This document shows, piece after piece, positions 39,443 to 42,827 of a stretch of 42,827 nt of DNA. The stretch covers positions 1-42,827 of the forward strand of contig CASFYT010000019.1 in assembly GCA_949299015.1 (NCBI GenBank), given 5' to 3'. The notes beneath the pieces are model-generated. The model was not told where the DNA came from, did no database searches, and worked only from the letters and a program-made list of their open reading frames with translations. Both the position numbers and the translations under genes were made by a program. Origin of the DNA: an uncultured Bacillota bacterium. GTDB lineage: Bacteria; Bacillota_I; Bacilli_A; RFN20; CAG-288. Positions within the stretch are counted from its first letter, which is position 1; the number at the start of each line of letters is the position of its first letter.

Positions 39443-39915
39443 TGATTTTCCTCCTTTATATCGGCAAATTCGGCCCCGGATATCTCGACGAGGTCCATAG
39501 GACGAATTTCGATTTGAAACCCGATCTTTCCTCCGGAAATGAAGATGGTTTCATGTTCCTTGGCACTTTCGTCAAGGAAGGTCTTCAGCGGTTTCTTCAT
39601 ACCAATCGGCGAGCAGCCGCCGTGGACATATCCGGTCCGCCCCAGAAGTTCCTTCTGCGGAAGCATCTCCATGTTCTTCTCCTTGGCACAGCGGGCCGCC
39701 TTCTTGAGGTCGAGCTCGGAGGTGGCCGGAAGGACGAAGACGTAGAGCGTCTGGCTCCTTCCCCTTGTGACGAGGGTCTTGTAGACGCGGCGGATGTCTT
39801 CGTGAAGCGTCGCGGCAACGCTCCGGGCGTCGATTCCGGAAGAGGGAGAATATTCGTGGACGTCGTAGGAGACCCCCTCCTTGTCGAGATGGCGCATGGC
39901 GTTGGTCTTGTTCAT
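39439..39915 (-). CDS. ybaK: YbaK/EbsC-type Cys-tRNA(Pro) deacylase
   Basis: 158 residues, YbaK fold. Conserved elements: the basic VYKTLVTRGRS segment with the catalytic-region lysine (about 46), VLPATSELDLKKAAR, GYVHGGCSPIGMKKP (about 94-108) and IFISGGKIGFQIEI. It hydrolyses mischarged Cys-tRNA(Pro). It overlaps fmt upstream and the reductase downstream by ATGA each, a tightly coupled operon in which two genes handle aminoacyl-tRNA. Confidence 0.92.
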   Translation of the reverse strand: MNKTNAMRHLDKEGVSYDVHEYSPSSGIDARSVAATLHEDIRRVYKTLVTRGRSQTLYVFVLPATSELDLKKAARCAKEKNMEMLPQKELLGRTGYVHGGCSPIGMKKPLKTFLDESAKEHETIFISGGKIGFQIEIRPMDLVEISGAEFADIKEENQ

Positions 39916-40841
39916 GCGAGCACCTTCCCTTCCAGGGAGAGGCCGTTGTTGAATTCCTGGGCCGTCAGGATCTTCTTTCCCGGGCGCTGGAGGCGCTCCA
40001 GGGCGACAAGGCCGTCACTGAGCTGAAGGAGGATTTCCTTCTTCCGCGCTCGGACGACGGTGCCCACCGGCGCAAGGACCTCGTCGGAGACGGCACGGGC
40101 CTGGTAGACCTTGAGGATTTCCTCTCCGAGAAGGAGGTAGGCTCCGGGAACGAGGCTGAGGCTTCTCACGTGGTTGACGAAGTCCCTCTTGCCTTCTGCG
40201 AGGGAGAGCTTCTCTTCCTCCTTCTTGATCGAAGGGGCGAAGGAGACGAGGGACTCGTCCTGCCGACGGGGGATCAGGAGGCCGTCGAAGTAAAGGGGGA
40301 GGCTTTCGACGGCGAGCTCGAGAGCGGTCCTCGCCACTTTCTCGGAGAGGGTGCTTGCGTTGTCCTCGTCGGCGATGACAATCTCCTTCTGGGCGTAGAT
40401 GTCTCCGGCGTCCATCTCCTTGACCATCTCCATCAAGGTGACGCCCGTCTTCGAATCCCCGCTTCTCAGCGCATATTGAATCGGCGCGGCTCCGCGGTAG
40501 CGGGGGAGGAGGGAGGCGTGCAGGTTGAGGGGTTTCAGCCGGGAGAGGGCGAGGACCTCCGCCGAGAGGATCTGGCCATAGGCGAAGGTGAGGAGGAGGT
40601 CGCACTTCTCCTTGAGAAGGAATTCGTGCTCCCTGTTGAGTCGATGCGGCTTATGGCAGGGGATGGAGAGGCGCCGGGCGGCCTTGGCCACGGGAGACTC
40701 CTCGACTTTTCCGTTGCGCCCTCGGACCTTGTCTTCCTTGGTGACGACCAGGGCGACGTCGAAGCCGGCCTTCACGAGACCTTCGAGGAGGAAGGCCGAG
40801 ATCTCCGGCGTTCCGAGGAAGGCGATTCTTTGTTGTCCCAT
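39912..40841 (-). CDS. fmt: Methionyl-tRNA formyltransferase
   Basis: 309 residues. The N-terminal GART fold begins RIAFLGTPEISAFLLEGLV; the catalytic motif is NLHASLLPRYRGAAPIQYAL (about 107-126), then GVTLMEMVKEMDAGDIYAQ; the C-terminal tRNA-binding domain starts near 205. It formylates initiator Met-tRNA with 10-formyl-THF. AAAGGAG lies near the ATG. A divergent gene begins 59 bases away, so promoters must lie in that short gap. Confidence 0.97.
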   Translation of the reverse strand: MGQQRIAFLGTPEISAFLLEGLVKAGFDVALVVTKEDKVRGRNGKVEESPVAKAARRLSIPCHKPHRLNREHEFLLKEKCDLLLTFAYGQILSAEVLALSRLKPLNLHASLLPRYRGAAPIQYALRSGDSKTGVTLMEMVKEMDAGDIYAQKEIVIADEDNASTLSEKVARTALELAVESLPLYFDGLLIPRRQDESLVSFAPSIKKEEEKLSLAEGKRDFVNHVRSLSLVPGAYLLLGEEILKVYQARAVSDEVLAPVGTVVRARKKEILLQLSDGLVALERLQRPGKKILTAQEFNNGLSLEGKVLA

Positions 40842-40899
40842 GTCTGGTGCTCCTTTCCGAAGAATATGGTATCATTTTTACAAAAGGAGGGAAGGAAGG

Positions 40900-41859
40900 A
40901 TGGCGAGGAATCTTCTGCTGACGAGCGAGGTCGACGTGACGCTTGGCATGACGCTGATCGTCTTTCTCTTCCTCTTTCTGATGGGATCCCTCATCGGCTA
41001 TCTCGGCGAGGTCCTCTTCAGACGCTTCGTCTCGGCCAAGCGGTGGGTCAATCCGGGATTCATGAAGGGCCCCTGGCTTCCGCTCTATGGCTTCGGTCTG
41101 GTGGTGATGATGCTTTTGGTCCTTCTCATCGTCTCCTTCTTCCCGACGACGATGGCCTTCTACAATCCGCTGGGGAACCTACCCCATCGGGAGGTTGTCT
41201 CCGGGGCCTGTGTCAACGACCTGATCCCCCTCGTCCTGATGTGGATCTCCCTGATCCTTTTGGAATTGGTGGCCGGACTGATCTTCGTCAAGGGATTCAA
41301 GATCAAGCTCTGGGACTATTCGAACATGAAGTTCAACTTCATGGGCATCCTCTGCCCCGTCTTCAGCTTCGTCTGGCTCGTCGCGGCCGTCGTCTTCTAC
41401 TACGGTCTCTTCCCCTTCGTCTACGACCTCTTCGTGCGAATGTTCGTCTATTTCTACGGGTCGCCGACGGACGTCGCCCACTTCTCGGTCCTCTTTGTCT
41501 TCGGAACCGTCTACGGCGTCTTCCTGGTCGACCTCGTTCAGTCCCTCGGCCTCTTCACGAAGGTCGTCGCCTTTGCCAAGAAGCAGAAGGCCCTCCTGTC
41601 GTATGACGAGGAAGTTCAGAAGAGAAGGGAGCTGCTGAGAAGGAAGAAGAGGGAGCTCTGGGAGAACAGCCTCCCGACGGACGTCAAGGAGAACCTGGCC
41701 AAATCCCAGAAGGAATATCGGCGTGTGAAATCCAACATCGATCGGCGGATCCGGCAATGGATCCTGATCGATCCGGACCGGAAGAAGCCCGAAAACTACG
41801 GGAAGGATGGGAGGCCGATTTCAACGGAGGAGTCTAGTTCCGATCCTTCCGGAGACTGA
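40900..41859 (+). CDS. CmpB-like putative ABC-transporter membrane protein
   Basis: 319 residues. Helices at about 16-35, 65-85, 108-130, 146-170 and 200-220. The first helix and loop (GSLIGYLGEVLFRRF, then WVNPGFMKGPWLPLYGFG, about 30-69) match the ABC_trans_CmpB family (PF06541), whose role is unknown. The C-terminal 100 residues are charged, helical and cytosolic, longer than in typical members. GGAGG and GAAGGA precede the ATG. Its 3' end overlaps the convergent flavin reductase gene by 26 bases. Confidence 0.8.
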   Translation: MARNLLLTSEVDVTLGMTLIVFLFLFLMGSLIGYLGEVLFRRFVSAKRWVNPGFMKGPWLPLYGFGLVVMMLLVLLIVSFFPTTMAFYNPLGNLPHREVVSGACVNDLIPLVLMWISLILLELVAGLIFVKGFKIKLWDYSNMKFNFMGILCPVFSFVWLVAAVVFYYGLFPFVYDLFVRMFVYFYGSPTDVAHFSVLFVFGTVYGVFLVDLVQSLGLFTKVVAFAKKQKALLSYDEEVQKRRELLRRKKRELWENSLPTDVKENLAKSQKEYRRVKSNIDRRIRQWILIDPDRKKPENYGKDGRPISTEESSSDPSGD

Positions 41860-42400
41860 GGCCGATGCGAAAGGCCGGGGCCACTTCCTTTCCCAGAACG
41901 CGATAGGAGAGCGTCGAAGGGTCGAAGCTCAGGAGTTCCATCTTGTCCACGCGAATCCGACCTGCCTCGTCGAGGAATCTTTCGTCGACTGAGACGTTCT
42001 CGATCCTTCCCACGAAGATCTCCCCATCCTGTCTCAGGAGGGAGCATTCCAGGGAGAGGGGATAGTCCAGGAAGAGCGGTGCGTCGACGAACGCGCTCCT
42101 TTCGACCCGAAGCCCAGCCCTGGCGACCTTGTCCGGGACCTGGTTTCCGGACACGATTCCAACATAGTCGCTCCTTTCGACGTTCGCCCGGTCCGCAAAC
42201 GAGAACGTGAAGGCCTTGCGCTCCCGGATGTTGGCCGACGTCCTGTGTTCCTTGCTCAGGCAGAGCATCACTTCGCTGTCGTCATAGATTCCGCCCCAGG
42301 CGGCGTTCATCGCGTCGGGCTGTCCCTTTTCGTCGTAGCTGCCGACGATGAGGACGGGGAGGGGATAGAAGATCGTCTTCGAGCCAAGGTTCTTTCTCAT
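41834..42400 (-). CDS. Flavin reductase-like FMN-binding protein
   Basis: 188 residues. The flavin reductase-like split barrel: PLPVLIVGSYDEKGQPDAMNAAWGG (about 14-38), then LSKEHRTSANI (about 49-59), and FSFADRANVERSDYVGIVSG (about 67-86), all typical of the family that binds FMN and reduces it or uses it with NAD(P)H. The physiological partner is unknown. GGAAAGG precedes the ATG. The last codons overlap the convergent membrane gene. Confidence 0.9.
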   Translation of the reverse strand: MRKNLGSKTIFYPLPVLIVGSYDEKGQPDAMNAAWGGIYDDSEVMLCLSKEHRTSANIRERKAFTFSFADRANVERSDYVGIVSGNQVPDKVARAGLRVERSAFVDAPLFLDYPLSLECSLLRQDGEIFVGRIENVSVDERFLDEAGRIRVDKMELLSFDPSTLSYRVLGKEVAPAFRIGLSLRKDRN

Positions 42401-42562
42401 GTGGTTCCTTTCCGCGGAGGGAGGGAATCCTCCGCCTTCCCCATTAAGATACCACGGTCGGAAACGGGTGGAACAGGGAAAAGGAAAGGGGACGGAAAGT
42501 CTGGACCCGGCGTCCCCTCACTCGCCGCCTCAACACGTCATCGACTCATGGAAGAAGGAAGG

Positions 42563-42590
42563 AAAAAAGCCCGATTTCTCGGGCATTTTT
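42563..42590. terminator. Rho-independent terminator
   Basis: GCCCGA-TTTC-TCGGGC with AAAAAA before and ATTTTT after; it could serve either strand. No gene on the plus strand ends just upstream, so it may terminate a non-coding or leader transcript. Confidence 0.7.
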
Positions 42591-42784
42591 GCAGCGTTGG
42601 TGGAGCCAACGAGAAGACATATAGCCAAGAAAGGGGGCTGTTTTGCCATTTTCAAGGCCAATCTTGGCGATATAGGACGATGAAAGTCCTTCTTGCCTTC
42701 TGCTGTCAGAAGGTGCGCACCATCCTTGCACCGCTTTGAAGGCCCTTCCAGGAAGGAACTCCATCAGCGATAATAGAGGAGGAA

Positions 42785-42827
42785 ATGCGAATGCATATGC
42801 CTCTACATATGGGGGCCGCACCTCTGC
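42785..42827 (+). CDS. Possible start of a gene truncated by the window end
   Basis: GAGGAGG (42777-42783) precedes ATG at 42785, and a GATAAT-type hexamer lies just before. The 14 visible codons are Met- and His-rich with no stop, too short to identify. It may be chance. Confidence 0.2.
   Translation, partial: MRMHMPLHMGAAPL

Larger units (their letters stand above)
42401..42827. other. Structured intergenic region with inverted repeats
   Basis: No convincing gene apart from a possible start at the far edge. It holds a GGGGACG/CGTCCCC stem (about 42489-42518), a terminator at 42563-42590, a six-pair hairpin CGTTGG/CCAACG (about 42594-42611), a longer inverted repeat ATATAGCCAAGA (42619-42630) against TCTTGGCGATAT (42662-42673), and a CCTTCTG/CAGAAGG hairpin near 42696-42713. 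The density of pairing suggests a leader RNA or a palindromic repeat element, but it matches no riboswitch or repeat family I can name. Confidence 0.4.

Noticed and set aside
42546-42821. Minus-strand 91-codon frame at the right edge
   Set aside because: It runs through a terminator and several inverted repeats and has no clear ribosome binding site; kept only as part of the structured region.
1-42827. CRISPR arrays, tRNA and rRNA genes
   Set aside because: No regularly spaced direct repeats, CCA-ended cloverleaf or conserved rRNA sequence was found on reading both strands by eye.

Overview
The window (42.8 kb) looks like chromosome from a moderately GC-rich member of the Bacillota. Support comes from an RNase J-type protein, a BMP-type nucleoside ABC operon under a purine riboswitch, strong AGGAGG ribosome binding sites, rpsT beside holA, a PiT/DUF47 phosphate pair and a class II fructose-bisphosphate aldolase. 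Codons end mostly in C or G, which produces many long false reading frames opposite real genes. The genus cannot be named from the sequence; an uncultured Bacilli/Erysipelotrichia-like gut bacterium is my guess.

Layout. (A) 1-8100 is an accessory region. An incomplete helix-turn-helix gene lies at the left edge. Next come AT-rich defence genes: a caspase-like protease with a TIR-domain protein (806-2211, the gene pair of a type IV Thoeris-like system), a SacI-family restriction endonuclease facing a cytosine-C5 methyltransferase (2301-4444), a small membrane protein, and an FRG-domain protein (5170-5949). The region ends in GC-rich XRE regulator and large serine recombinase genes (5960-8098). 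I read it as cargo of a recombinase-driven mobile element whose left end lies outside the window. (B) 8300-13579 is a surface or matrix operon. Four secreted proteins share a TasA/CalY-like signal ending in VG-x-G-[FY]-[AS]-x-[WF]-Y-[FW], and one gene encodes a SipW-like (S26B, Ser/His) signal peptidase. The operon's likely promoter has a run of ten G between the -35 and -10 boxes, so it may be phase variable. (C) 13600-29812 is mostly housekeeping: phosphate transport, phosphoglycerate mutase, a lipoprotein metalloprotease, cyclophilin, HolA, S20, DeoC, an iron alcohol dehydrogenase, an RNase J with a degenerate active site, exonuclease III, a two-gene agmatine-to-putrescine route, a DJ-1/CvpA pair and a P-loop kinase-like protein. 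(D) 29841-35188 (minus strand) is a purine nucleoside ABC importer (lipoprotein, ATPase, two permeases) preceded by a guanine-type riboswitch with visible antiterminator and terminator. (E) 35340-42400 holds fructose-bisphosphate aldolase, a PH-domain membrane protein, a GH13 glycosidase, an operon of fmt, YbaK-like deacylase and aldo/keto reductase, a CmpB-like membrane protein and a flavin reductase. The last 400 bases are a structured intergenic region.

The best candidates for something new are the phase-variable SipW-type secretion operon (B) and the caspase-TIR pair with its neighbouring defence genes (A). The riboswitch-controlled nucleoside importer, deoC and the salvage-like kinase suggest a lifestyle that includes nucleoside scavenging. 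No tRNA, rRNA or CRISPR array was seen.
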